Below, in pieces: positions 27,428 to 37,800 of a stretch of DNA of 64,000 nucleotides. Numbering within the stretch: the stretch's first letter is position 1; every line of letters starts with the position of its first letter. The translations under genes were made by a program, and so were the position numbers. The notes under the pieces are model-generated. The model was not told where the DNA came from. It searched no databases and saw nothing but the letters and a program-made list of their open reading frames with translations. The DNA comes from Gracilimonas sp017641085 (GTDB lineage Bacteria; Bacteroidota; Rhodothermia; Balneolales; Balneolaceae). The stretch lies in assembly GCF_046115515.1 (NCBI RefSeq), contig NZ_CP175953.1; one strand, given 5' to 3'.

Positions 27428-27575
27428 GTCATTGCGAGGAGTATAGATCTTTGATTCTATTTAGTAAGTATTACGACGAAGCAATCTCCTAATAAAGTAC
27501 ACCATGCAGATTAAGGAGATCGCGACGTCGAGAGCCTTAATCAGTCTTTACTAGTTAGGAGGCTCCTCGCGATGA
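27428..27575. repeat. GTCATTGCGAGGAG-type palindromic intergenic repeat
   Basis: The left end GTCATTGCGAGGAG (27428-27441) pairs with CTCCTCGCGATGA (27563-27575) apart from single differences. Internal arms ACGAAGCAATCTCCT and AGGAGATCGCGACGTCG (about 27476-27525) pair partly. This is the familiar dispersed palindromic element seen in many genomes of this lineage. It is non-coding and fills most of the 313-base gap before the isomerase gene. Confidence 0.7.
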
Positions 27576-27626
27576 TAATCAAAAATAACTATTGGGATTT
27601 GGTACTTGTTTTTTGGAATTTCTGCC

Positions 27627-28652
27627 ATGACCGACATCAGAGACCGAAAAAAAGACCACGTTGAGCTAGCCGTAACCGAAGGCACCCAATACGATCAGCC
27701 TTCCGGGTTTGAACGCTACCGTTTTATTCATAACGCACTTCCGGAAGTCAATTCTTGTGAAGTGACTACCGAAGCTTCATTGTTGGGACGAACCTTCAGT
27801 ATGCCTCTTTTCATTTCTTCTATGACGGGTGGTTATTCTGAAGCAGGTCCGGTTAACGCTGTCATTGCCGAGTTTTGTGAAGCGGAAAACCTGCCCTTTG
27901 GGGTAGGGAGTCAACGGGCTATGCTGGAAGATGAATCCCTGACAGAAACCTTTTCTGTAGTCCGGGAAAAAGCCCAAAATGCTTTTATATGTTCAAATAT
28001 CGGAGGCGCACAACTCATTGGTGGGCTTGATACTAAAAGGCTTACCCAACTTGTGGATTCGATTCAAGCTAATGCCATAATTGTGCATCTGAATCCGCTG
28101 CAGGAACTGATGCAGCCGGAAGGTGATCGTGATTTTAAAGGAATTATGGATGGTATTGAACAGCTGGTTAAAGACACCCAGTTACCGGTAATTGTGAAAG
28201 AAACGGGTGCGGGAATTTCTGAACATACTGCCCGCAGATTGTTAAATGTTGGGGTGAATGTAATTGATGTAGCGGGTGCCGGAGGAACAAGCTGGGCAAA
28301 AGTCGAGAACTTCCGTTCGTCCAATCAATCCGCTAATCATGGCTTTGATGAGTGGGGAATCCCAACGGTGGAATGCATTCAGCAGCTGAGTAAACTGGAA
28401 TGGGAACAAAGTTTTGAAATTATAGCATCGGGTGGTATCCGTTCAGCTTTTGATATCGCGAAGTCGTTGTGTTTGGGGGCGCATTTTGCGGCAACGGCAC
28501 AACCAGTCATCAAAGCAATAAAAAACGATGAGTACACCGGGCTTGAAAAGCTTTTAAACCAATGGAAACAGGATTTAAAAACCATCTTGACGCTTCTTGG
28601 ATGCACAAGTGTACAGGAATTATCCGCTTCTCATCTTCAGGAAATGAAATAG
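27627..28652 (+). CDS. fni: Type 2 isopentenyl-diphosphate delta-isomerase
   Basis: A 341-residue FMN-dependent isomerase. Signatures are RKKDHVELAV at the start, SMTGGYSEAGPVN, GVGSQRAM, HLNPLQELMQPEGDRDF, VKETGAGIS, DVAGAGGTSWA and a C-terminal FMN-phosphate loop SGGIRSAFDIAKSLCLGA. It interconverts IPP and DMAPP for isoprenoid synthesis and is followed 74 bases later by a polyprenyl synthase. An upstream TTG at 27606 is open, but the ATG at 27627 (MTDIRDRKKDH) fits the family. Confidence 0.95.
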   Translation: MTDIRDRKKDHVELAVTEGTQYDQPSGFERYRFIHNALPEVNSCEVTTEASLLGRTFSMPLFISSMTGGYSEAGPVNAVIAEFCEAENLPFGVGSQRAMLEDESLTETFSVVREKAQNAFICSNIGGAQLIGGLDTKRLTQLVDSIQANAIIVHLNPLQELMQPEGDRDFKGIMDGIEQLVKDTQLPVIVKETGAGISEHTARRLLNVGVNVIDVAGAGGTSWAKVENFRSSNQSANHGFDEWGIPTVECIQQLSKLEWEQSFEIIASGGIRSAFDIAKSLCLGAHFAATAQPVIKAIKNDEYTGLEKLLNQWKQDLKTILTLLGCTSVQELSASHLQEMK

Positions 28653-28726
28653 AGATCCGGGCGATTGAGAACTAACATCGTCCCTTAATTTCCTTATATT
28701 CAGTTTATTCATCTACAAAAAGAGCA

Positions 28727-29722
28727 TTGAGTAACAAGAATCTCCAACAACAATTACTGGAAAAGATTGAAACCGGGCTAAAGGACCTTCACTTTCCGGA
28801 TCATCCCCAAACTCTTTACGAGCCTTGCCGGTATGCCTTATCGGTTGGAGGGAAGCGGATTCGACCCATGCTCACACTGCTTGCTAACGGATTATGTGGG
28901 GGTGATTTGAATGATGCTTTACCTGCCGCTCTTTCTGTAGAAATACTTCATAATTTTACCCTTGTCCACGATGATATTATGGACAGCGCAGATACCCGAC
29001 GCGGTGAACCCAGCGTATTCAAGAAATGGAATGAAAATATTGCCATCCTTTCCGGAGATGTGATGTTTGCCGATGCCTACCGGCAGCTCAGTTACTACGG
29101 TACGAATGAAAGTTACTCCAAAGAAGAGTTTGCGGCTGTACACTCAGTTTTTTCCAAAGCTATTGTTACGGTTTGTGAAGGTCAGGCACTGGATATGGAA
29201 TTCGTTGATCGAACAGACGTAAAGCACAACGAGTACCTGGAAATGATAGCCGGAAAAACAGCGGCTTTGCTGAGCGGAGCCCTTGAACTTGGGGCAATCT
29301 CGGCGCATGCTTCTTCTGAAAAGAGAGAAGAGCTGGCTGAGTTAGGATATGAGATGGGTATTGCCTTCCAGATTCAGGATGACTTGCTTGATGCTACCGC
29401 CGATCCGGAAAAGTTCGGAAAACGTCCGGGCGGAGATATTTTTGAGGGAAAGAAAACATATCTTACCATCCTTGCGTTAGAACGGGCGAATGCTGAGCAG
29501 TCATCTCTCATTCAGGAAACGCTGAATGCAGAAAATCCCGCTCCGGAACATGTTGATGAAGTTCTGGGAATAATGTCGGACCTGGATGTACTGGATGATG
29601 TTGCCGCCGAAATTGATCAGCATTACAAAAAAGCGTTTCAGTTATTAAATAAATTTGAATCTTCTGATTACAAACAAGAGCTTGAAAAACTTCTTATCTT
29701 CTTACAGAATCGTGACCATTAA
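28727..29722 (+). CDS. Polyprenyl synthetase (geranylgeranyl/farnesyl diphosphate synthase type)
   Basis: A 331-residue trans-prenyltransferase. GGKRIRP (41-47) comes first, then the first Asp-rich motif DDIMD (82-86) followed by RRG, and the second Asp-rich motif DDLLD (218-222). It condenses IPP with allylic diphosphates. Product length is set by residues before the first Asp motif (ILHNFTLVHDD), which suggest a C15-C20 product but do not prove it. The start is a TTG at 28727 because no ATG is available before the conserved region. With fni upstream it forms an isoprenoid unit. Confidence 0.92.
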   Translation: MSNKNLQQQLLEKIETGLKDLHFPDHPQTLYEPCRYALSVGGKRIRPMLTLLANGLCGGDLNDALPAALSVEILHNFTLVHDDIMDSADTRRGEPSVFKKWNENIAILSGDVMFADAYRQLSYYGTNESYSKEEFAAVHSVFSKAIVTVCEGQALDMEFVDRTDVKHNEYLEMIAGKTAALLSGALELGAISAHASSEKREELAELGYEMGIAFQIQDDLLDATADPEKFGKRPGGDIFEGKKTYLTILALERANAEQSSLIQETLNAENPAPEHVDEVLGIMSDLDVLDDVAAEIDQHYKKAFQLLNKFESSDYKQELEKLLIFLQNRDH

Positions 29723-29741
29723 ATCACAAAAATTATACTCA

Positions 29742-30581
29742 ATGCGCAGTAAACTACTTGCAGTTTTAGCTTTCTTATTCATCTTCTCGGCCTGTAAAAA
29801 CGACCGGCTTATCAAAAGGGGAGACTCTGTTGAAGTGGCCTATCAAAAAGCGATGGCTTTCTATGAAGAAGAAAATTACAGTGAGGCCGCAAACGCCTTT
29901 GATACCGTTACAAGGGTAGCCAGAGGCACCGAATACGGGCAGGATGCTCAATACTATCTTGCCGAAAGTTACTACAAAGATAAGCAGTTTTTACTGGCTG
30001 CCAGTGAGTACGACCGATATATTAGTTATTATCCACAGGACGAACGCCGCCCACAGATCGAGTTTAGAGCAGCAATGTGTTACTACAAACTCAGTCCGCG
30101 TTACAAACTGGATCAGAACCAGACCCGAAAAGCCATTGAGCGATTCCGCCTGTTCAATAATCGCTATCCGGATCATGAAAAAGTACAGGAAGCTGCAGCA
30201 CGTATTGATGAACTCAGAGAAAAGCTGGCTCACAAATCCTACGAAGCAGCACGGTTTTATGTGCGCACCGAACAGTATAAAGCAGCCACTATTTACCTGG
30301 ATAAAACCATTGATCAGTTTCCGGAATCAAAGTGGGCCGAACAAGCATTGGTTGATCAAATTCAAACCTACATCAATTACGCCGATAACAGTGTTATAAA
30401 CCGACAGGCTGAGCGTTACGGTAAAGCCATTGAAAACTACGAGAAGTTTCTGCAACTGTTCCCTGAAAGTAAGTTCCGTGAAGAAGTCGAAAACTATCAT
30501 GATGAAGCGGTAAGAAAACTGGCTGATGTTCGAAGCGGCGGAAGCAGCCAAAGTGAGGTTGCTGACTCAGGACAGGATTAA
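29742..30581 (+). CDS. bamD: Outer membrane protein assembly factor BamD (lipoprotein)
   Basis: A 279-residue lipoprotein with lipobox IFSAC (Cys18) and tetratricopeptide-like repeats through the body (AMAFYEEENYSEAANAFD, YYLAESYYKDKQF, AIENYEKFLQLFPESKF). The sequence RLFNNRYPDHEKVQEA is characteristic of BamD in this phylum. It is part of the BAM complex that inserts barrel proteins in the outer membrane. The frame opens at 29655, inside the previous gene, but the ATG at 29742 starts the signal peptide. The stop overlaps nadD by one base. Confidence 0.9.
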   Translation: MRSKLLAVLAFLFIFSACKNDRLIKRGDSVEVAYQKAMAFYEEENYSEAANAFDTVTRVARGTEYGQDAQYYLAESYYKDKQFLLAASEYDRYISYYPQDERRPQIEFRAAMCYYKLSPRYKLDQNQTRKAIERFRLFNNRYPDHEKVQEAAARIDELREKLAHKSYEAARFYVRTEQYKAATIYLDKTIDQFPESKWAEQALVDQIQTYINYADNSVINRQAERYGKAIENYEKFLQLFPESKFREEVENYHDEAVRKLADVRSGGSSQSEVADSGQD

Positions 30582-31165
30582 TGTCGGGGCGGATTGGTTT
30601 ATTTGGAGGTACTTTCGATCCGGTTCATAACGGACATATTTCCATTGCGCAATCCTTTCTCCAATCAGACTTAATAGATGAGCTTTGGGTTTTGCTGACT
30701 CCATACCCACCTCACAAAACCCGGGAGATCCAGACGCCTTACGAGATCCGACTGGAGATGCTGGAAAAAGCTTTTTCGGGGATAAGAAACTTGTCCATCA
30801 AGACTATTGAAAACGAACTGCCTAAGCCTTCCTATAGCGTTCAGACCATTCGATACTTAAAGGAACACCTGCCCGATAACACTTACTTTTATTGTATGGG
30901 GGAAGACAGCCTGGCTAAGTTTCACACCTGGAAGTATTATGAGGAGATACTTGACGAATGTGAGCTGCTGGTCGCCCAACGACCCGGTGAGACTCACAAA
31001 GACGTTGAAGATAAGATTTTACAGCGCACCCACTTTGTGGATCATACGCCCCTCGATGTATCTTCATCCGGAATCAGAGAAAAAATAACAGCCGGAATTT
31101 CTATCACCGATCGGGTGCCGGAAGAAGTCGTAAAAGTAATTGAAAAAGAGCAGTTATATAGCTAA
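30581..31165 (+). CDS. nadD: Nicotinate-nucleotide adenylyltransferase
   Basis: A 194-residue nucleotidyltransferase with the adenylyl-binding motif GLFGGTFDPVHNGH (6-19), TPYPPHK, FYCMGEDSLAKFHTWKYYEEI and the C-terminal DVSSSGIREKI (ISSTxIR-type motif). NadD adenylates nicotinate mononucleotide in NAD synthesis. It overlaps the bamD stop by one base, a gene order also seen in related Bacteroidota genomes. Confidence 0.95.
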   Translation: MSGRIGLFGGTFDPVHNGHISIAQSFLQSDLIDELWVLLTPYPPHKTREIQTPYEIRLEMLEKAFSGIRNLSIKTIENELPKPSYSVQTIRYLKEHLPDNTYFYCMGEDSLAKFHTWKYYEEILDECELLVAQRPGETHKDVEDKILQRTHFVDHTPLDVSSSGIREKITAGISITDRVPEEVVKVIEKEQLYS

Positions 31166-31192
31166 CTACTGCCATTCATAAATCTGTTTATA

Positions 31193-32218
31193 ATGGCATT
31201 TACCCGAAAAGACTTTCTCAAGGCAACCGCACTCGCTTCATTTACAGGAGCAGCAATTGGGCTTGCAGGCTGTGAAACAAAAGCCGCTCCCGGTTCAACC
31301 CAAAAAATTAAACCGAAAGCATTAAAAGCCGGTGATACTTTGGGACTTGTAGCTCCCGCAAGCCCCATTTACGAATCCTCCGTATTTGATGAGATGCTGA
31401 CGAACCTGCAGGACCTGGGTTTTAAACTTAAACTGGGGGAGCATGTGCGAAACCAAAGAGGATATCTGGCCGGGACCGATCAGCAGCGAGCTGATGATTT
31501 GATGAATATGTTTCGGGATCCACAGGTGGATGGAGTTATGTGTATTCGCGGGGGGTGGGGATGTAACCGTATTTTGCCTTTGCTGGATTACGATGTATTC
31601 AAAAATAATCCCAAAGCATTCTGCGGGTTTAGTGATATCACTTCGCTGCATATGGCTATGTATCAAAAAAGTGACCTGATTACTTTTCACGGACCGGTGG
31701 GGAAGTCTAACTGGAATCCATTCACAACCAACGCTTTTAAAAAGATAATCTTTGATGGAGAAACACCCACTTTTGAAATCCCCGCTAACGATAAACGAAA
31801 TTTTGTAATAACTCCGGGTACCATTGAGGGTAAGCTGCTTGGAGGCAACCTGTCGGTATTGGTTTCTATGATTGGGTCTGATTATTTGCCGTCCTTTGAA
31901 CATGCTATTCTGTATCTGGAGGATGTGGGAGAGAGCGTGTACCGAATAGACCGGATGCTGACTCAACTTAAACTGGCCGGTATTCTTGACCAGATTTCAG
32001 GATTCGTATTTGGGAAATGCACCGATTGCGATGCCGGGGATAACAGCCTTACGTTACAACAGGTTTTTGATGACCACATCAAACCACTCGATATCCCGGC
32101 TTTTTACGGGGCTATGATCAGCCACGAGGACGATAATATAACCCTGCCGGTTGGTTTGAATGCCGGGATTGATGCAACAAAGAAAACAATCCACGTATCA
32201 GAACCGGCTGTTGTTTGA
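31193..32218 (+). CDS. LD-carboxypeptidase (peptidase S66), exported lipoprotein
   Basis: A 341-residue S66 peptidase. The catalytic triad of LdcA is recognisable as S147 (GFSDIT), E243 (LEDVGE) and H311 (ISHEDD), with the GGWGCNR loop at 120-126. It trims murein tetrapeptides between L- and D-residues for peptidoglycan recycling. The N-terminus (TRKDFLKATALASFTG...LAGC) looks like a Tat-type signal with RK in place of RR, joined to a lipobox Cys27. The enzyme is therefore probably membrane-anchored outside the cytoplasm, which is less usual than the cytoplasmic E. coli form. Confidence 0.9.
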   Translation: MAFTRKDFLKATALASFTGAAIGLAGCETKAAPGSTQKIKPKALKAGDTLGLVAPASPIYESSVFDEMLTNLQDLGFKLKLGEHVRNQRGYLAGTDQQRADDLMNMFRDPQVDGVMCIRGGWGCNRILPLLDYDVFKNNPKAFCGFSDITSLHMAMYQKSDLITFHGPVGKSNWNPFTTNAFKKIIFDGETPTFEIPANDKRNFVITPGTIEGKLLGGNLSVLVSMIGSDYLPSFEHAILYLEDVGESVYRIDRMLTQLKLAGILDQISGFVFGKCTDCDAGDNSLTLQQVFDDHIKPLDIPAFYGAMISHEDDNITLPVGLNAGIDATKKTIHVSEPAVV

Positions 32219-32258
32219 TCGAATAAAATTTCAATTTGTATGCAATCTGGTACAGATA

Positions 32259-34700
32259 ATGAGTTGTAAATCCTGCTTTTCCGGGTTGATTGTGTTCCTG
32301 TTCCTGTTGATTCCGGGAATGAATGTACTTGCACAATCCGGGACTTTATCAGGCTTTGTGTACGATGCTGAAACCCGGGAATCCCTTCCGTATGCAAACA
32401 TCATCGTGGAGGGGACAAGCAAAGGAACCTATACAGCAAGTGACGGCTCTTATACCATAAAGCTGGATACCGGCACTGTTCGCATTCGCTATCGTTTTAT
32501 CTCATTTCGCGATACCGTAATTCAGTTTCACATTCAGAGCGGCAAAGAGGTTCAACAGGATGTGTACTTAAGGCCTGATCTCACATCCATGGAAGTTACA
32601 GTAAGTGCCGACCGGGTGGCCCGAAAGGTTCAGGAACTGGCCCGCCTGCGTGATCAGCAGAATTCGAACCTGAACTCCTACAAAGCCGAAGTGTATAAGC
32701 TGGCCATTCTCAGCAATGTAAATAAGGGCTTTAATTATGAAGATGCCGGGGAGGACGATTTGGAACCTATCGCATTCTCAGAACGAAAGTCAGAGATTAG
32801 GTACACCTCTGATCCTGAGCGATATTCTGAGACGCTGGAAGCAAACAGGGCAAGCGATAACTTTTTTAGTGAATATGATTTTTTTTCGACCGGAGGGGCT
32901 CCGCTAAATCTGAATTCGGATGAGGTGGTTCTGAGTATTCTTTCTGAAGGCATGTCCGTGGTTGGTCCGATTTCCGATAAGGCCGGGCGATTCTATGAGC
33001 TATACGACGAAGAAGCAGACAGCAGCTGGCCGGAAGGTACCATAGAGATTTATTTCGAACCAAAAACCGATAACCGTCCGCTTTTTGAAGGTCAGGTTTG
33101 GTACGATGAAGAACAATCGGTGATTCTGGGGATTGATGTAACGCTCAACGAATATGCCGAAACCAATTCCGGAACCTTTAAGATTTCTGACCTGAGATAT
33201 CAGCAGAGCTATAAAAAAGTAGGGGATTTCTGGCTGCCTGAGAAAACCGAGCTTTCGGCAATGCTGCAGTTTATCACCTCCAAAGACCGCATTTACTATC
33301 ACGATGAATGGACGTGGGACAATTACGAACTTAACGCCCGAAGCGTAGATCCCCAGCAGATAGAACTCAATACAACCAACATTTTACAGGATGCTCACAA
33401 ACGGCAACAGGCTTATTGGGATACGCTGTTGAATAGGGAGCAAAATGACAATGCACGTCTTCTGGGTGAGGCAACAGAATACGAGGAAGACCGGGCAATG
33501 GTAAAGGTCGGGATGTCGGCCATGCGTACATTTTTTCGGCTTCCGTATCAGCTGGAGCGGTTTTACATGACGAACATAAGCGATATTTACCATTACAACC
33601 GGGTGGAAGGGAATTACCTTGGGCTTGGTGCACGCACTCCGGTTCATCCCGATTATGAATACCGGGCAATAGGTGGATATGGATTTGGTAATCAATCCTG
33701 GAGCTATGAACTGAGTGGGTATCATTTTTTTGGTAATTCATTTGTAGCCCCTGAAGGCAGCTATCACAAACAGACCCTGCCTCAGTATCAGGATTACGAA
33801 TATAACCGAACTCCACTGGATTTCTTCGAAGCCCGCCAGACCATGTATGCCTTAACAACCGGAACTTCAGGTAATAACTATTTTGAGCGGGAGGGATACG
33901 AAGCCGGACTCCGATTTCGGTTTGGAACAGAATCTTTCCTGCGAACGCTCTACCTGGATGAAACACATCGCTCGCTCACAGCTACCAGTAGTTTCAGTTT
34001 GTTCGGGGATGGATTAACTCCGGAGGAGTTTACCAATAATGACCCGATATTTCCTGCTCAGGAGGGCACGATCAAAGGATTATACCTTCACCTTCATCAT
34101 GATACCCGGCAATACCTGAGAACACAGTTCCTCAGAGATTATAACATTCGTGCCTTTGGGTGGTTGACCGATGCCGTACTTGAAAAAGGCATCAGCAGTT
34201 GGGGGAGTGATTTTGACTACAATCGATATCGGGTAGGCTTGAAATTTTATTGGCCGGTATTTTCATCTCACTTCTTTCAAACCGATATCATAGTTGGCGC
34301 TTCGGATGCAGGAGTTCCCAATCAGCGATTGTTTACTTATAACGGATATGTACTGGATGATTATGTAAGATATAAGCCATTTAACACCATCGATTACAGG
34401 GAGCCGTTGGGGAATCGCATTTCACAAATTAAAGTCCGATACAAATTCGGTAGTTCACTCACCCGCAGTATCCCCATCAATTTTATTCAGAAGAGCGGGA
34501 TAAAAATTTCCACCGTGCTGACAGCTGGTGTTATTGATCAAACTTCCAGCCTGGAGCCTCTGCTGCCGTATTCAGGATCTAAAGCCCAGGCAGAGATCGG
34601 TATTGCAGCTTCCAAAATATTCGGGATTTTATACGCTGAAGTGAGTAAGAAACTGTACGGCAAATATGGAAATTCCATTGGCTTTTTGATTCTGTTTTAA
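32259..34700 (+). CDS. DUF5686 / carboxypeptidase-regulatory-like outer-membrane protein
   Basis: An 813-residue exported protein with a signal peptide ending VLAQS. An N-terminal carboxypeptidase-regulatory-like beta domain (about 30-110: SGFVYDAETRESLPYANIIVEGTSKGTYTASDG spans its start) precedes a long DUF5686 region that looks like a barrel and ends in aliphatic/aromatic LILF. The family is typical of Bacteroidota outer membranes, and its role is not known. The open frame begins at 32160 inside the previous gene; the ATG at 32259 gives the signal peptide. Confidence 0.85.
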   Translation: MSCKSCFSGLIVFLFLLIPGMNVLAQSGTLSGFVYDAETRESLPYANIIVEGTSKGTYTASDGSYTIKLDTGTVRIRYRFISFRDTVIQFHIQSGKEVQQDVYLRPDLTSMEVTVSADRVARKVQELARLRDQQNSNLNSYKAEVYKLAILSNVNKGFNYEDAGEDDLEPIAFSERKSEIRYTSDPERYSETLEANRASDNFFSEYDFFSTGGAPLNLNSDEVVLSILSEGMSVVGPISDKAGRFYELYDEEADSSWPEGTIEIYFEPKTDNRPLFEGQVWYDEEQSVILGIDVTLNEYAETNSGTFKISDLRYQQSYKKVGDFWLPEKTELSAMLQFITSKDRIYYHDEWTWDNYELNARSVDPQQIELNTTNILQDAHKRQQAYWDTLLNREQNDNARLLGEATEYEEDRAMVKVGMSAMRTFFRLPYQLERFYMTNISDIYHYNRVEGNYLGLGARTPVHPDYEYRAIGGYGFGNQSWSYELSGYHFFGNSFVAPEGSYHKQTLPQYQDYEYNRTPLDFFEARQTMYALTTGTSGNNYFEREGYEAGLRFRFGTESFLRTLYLDETHRSLTATSSFSLFGDGLTPEEFTNNDPIFPAQEGTIKGLYLHLHHDTRQYLRTQFLRDYNIRAFGWLTDAVLEKGISSWGSDFDYNRYRVGLKFYWPVFSSHFFQTDIIVGASDAGVPNQRLFTYNGYVLDDYVRYKPFNTIDYREPLGNRISQIKVRYKFGSSLTRSIPINFIQKSGIKISTVLTAGVIDQTSSLEPLLPYSGSKAQAEIGIAASKIFGILYAEVSKKLYGKYGNSIGFLILF

Positions 34701-34800
34701 AGCACTTTGTCACAAAAACAAAATTTTACGGGATAAGCAGTAACTAATTGCTTTAATTCCGTAGGTAAGCATTTCTAACTACAATAAATCCCTTATACCT

Positions 34801-37800
34801 ATGAATACGATTAAATCCATAAGATGGACACAGATTCCATTTTTCCTGTTTTTGGGGCTTTTCTCGGTTCAGAGTGTGCATGCTTCTATTTTCGAGGTAC
34901 GGCAAGACACTACTGAAACGGATACGACAGAAATCCCAAAGGCTGACAACGAACTCCAGATGAAACCCGGGCGCATTATTGAATTTAATACCACCGAAGG
35001 TACCTGGATGTCGCTGGACATCAGCCCGGACGGTCAACATATTGTTTTTGATTTGATGGGGGATATTTATCGTATTCCTGCATCCGGAGGGGAGGCTGAA
35101 CAGCTTACCGATGGAATGGCCTTTGATACTCATCCGCGTTACAGCCCCGATGGCAAGTACGTTTTGTTTACTTCGGATGCTTCCGGTGAAGAGGATTTAT
35201 ACTACGTGGAAGTAGCCGACACTTCCGAAATCACCCAGATTACCAAAGGCGGAAACACCCGATACACCAATGCCGACTGGACCCCCGATGGCGAATATGT
35301 GATTGCCTCAAAAGGTGGATTAACACCCAAACTGTGGCTGATTCATAAAGAAGGCGGAAGTGGTACTGCTCTTATTGGTGAGCCAAATGGTCTTAAAATT
35401 ATTGATCCGGCTATTTCACCGGATGGGCGTTATGTGTATTTCTCTCAGCGCAACGGTCCATGGAACTACAATGCGCAGCTGCCTCAGTATCAGATAGCAC
35501 GATACGACCGGGAAGATGGCTCACGCAGAACCATCACCTCACGCTATGGATCCGCTTTTACACCCACACTTTCTTCTGATGGGAAATGGATGGTGTTCGG
35601 TTCCCGGTATGAAGATAAAACCGGTTTGGTAATCCGAGACTTGGTAACCGGTGATGAAAGATGGCTGGCATACCCGGTTCAAAGAGATGAGCAAGAGTCT
35701 ATTGCTACGATGGGTGTATTGCCGGGAATGACCTTCACTCCGGATAATAAGAATCTGCTAACCTCATATGGCGGAAAGATATATAGCATCAATATTGAAA
35801 GCGGAGAATCTAAAGAAATTCCGTTTGAAGTAAATGCTCATCTTGAAATGGGGCCGGAAGTATTCTTTAAATACCCGGTGGATGACAGTAAGGAAATGCT
35901 TGCTACTCAAATTCGAGATGCAGAGCCTTCTCCAAACGGGAAGCAGCTCGCTTTTACCGTACTTGATAAGCTCTACATTCAGGATTTACCCGATGGAGAA
36001 CCTAAGAGACTAACCAATTCCAATCTTATTGAAGCGCAGCCAACCTGGTCGCCCGATGGCCGTTGGATTGTGTATGCCACTTACGATATGGAAGACGGCG
36101 GAGCCTTGTACAAAGTAAACCCGAATGCACGGCGAATTCGACCTGAAAAGATTACCGAAGACCCGGGTATTTACAGTGAACCGGCCTGGTCACGATCCAG
36201 CAACCGAATTGTAGCTCTGAAAGGGGATAACCGAAGTTATGATCGTTCAACCGGTCCTTTTGCATTTGGCTCTACCGAAGATCTTGTTTGGGTTTCTGCA
36301 GATGGCAGTTCCAACAACTTTATTGCCAAGAGCAGCGGACGTTCGAACCCTCATTTTGTTAAATCCAATGACCGTATTTATCTGAACCGCGGCAATGGTA
36401 CCTTGCTTTCTATCCGTTGGGATGGAACCGATGAAAAGGAGCATGTTCGAATCACCGGGATCACCACAGCTGGGTTTGGCAACATGGGTGTAAATTATCC
36501 AACTCCCGAAATGCTCCATCCTGAAGAAGCCGCCAAAGAGAATAATCCGCCCTCCAATGCCAGCTTTATAGCGATGGCCCCGGAAGGAGATCAGGCTATG
36601 GCGCTCATCAACAATGATATTTATGTGGTCACCGTGCCTAAAGTAGGGGGCGATACTCCGCGAATATCGGTAGCCAGAGCGGCAAGCGCGGCTTTCCCTG
36701 CCAAGAAGTTGACGACCATTGGCGGGCAGTTTCCTCATTGGTCGGATGATGCCGGTAAAGTGCACTGGTCGATAGGTAAAGGCCATTTCATTTATGATCT
36801 GAAAGCATCTGAAGCCTACGAAGACAGCGTGGAAGCAGCCAAGAAGGCCGAAGCCGAGAAGAGGAAAGAGGAGGAGAAAATGAAGAAAGACGACGACTCC
36901 GATGATGGTGATGATTCCGGCGATGCTGATGAAGAAGCGGAGGAGGAAGAAACCGATGAAGAGAAAGAAGAGAAGGAAGACGAAGGGTATAAACCGGAAG
37001 AACTCAGCATTGAGGTATCCATTACCCGCGATATTCCTGAAGGAACCATCCTGCTTCAAAATGCGCGTATTATTACTATGAATGGTGATGAAGTAATTGA
37101 AAACGGCGATGTCCTGATTGAAAACAATCGTATTGTGGAAGTGGGAACTAATCTTACCGCTCCAAACGGAGCAGAAACCCGTGATCTCAGCGGAAAGACC
37201 ATTGTACCCGGTTTTGTAGATACTCATGCTCATTTATGGGCCTCATGGGGCATCCACAAGCAAAGGTTCTGGGGCTATGCCGCTAACCTGGCGTATGGTG
37301 TAACCACTACCCGTGATCCCCAAACTGCTACCACCGATGTACTCACCTATTCCGATATGGTGGAAACCGGAATGATGGAAGGACCACGCGTGTATTCAAC
37401 CGGACCCGGACTTGGCTTCTGGGCATACAATATTCAAAGCCTGGAACATGCCAAAAACGTGATGAAGCAGTACAGCAAGTACTACAACACCAAAACCATC
37501 AAGATGTATTTGGCCGGGAACCGCCAGCAGCGGCAATGGATTCTGATGGCAGCTAAGGAGCAGAGCATCATGCCAACCACCGAAGGTGCTCTCGACTGGA
37601 AACTGAATATGACGCAGCTCATTGATGGTTACCCGGGGCATGAGCATTCCTTCCCGGTGTACCCGATTTACAAGGATGTGATAACTACTACAGCCGAAGC
37701 CCAAATGGCGGTTACCCCGACATTGTTGGTAGCCTATGGCGGTCCGTGGGCCGAAAATTATTTCTATTCCCGCGAGAATCCGTTCTTTGACGAGAAGCTG

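Noticed and set aside
33367..33966. A 199-codon antisense frame inside the DUF5686 gene
   Set aside because: The opposite strand is a well-supported large protein, and the antisense product looks like random composition.
36247..37233. A 328-codon antisense frame inside the amidohydrolase gene
   Set aside because: It mirrors the low-complexity charged linker and conserved domains of the sense gene, and has no start context or family of its own.
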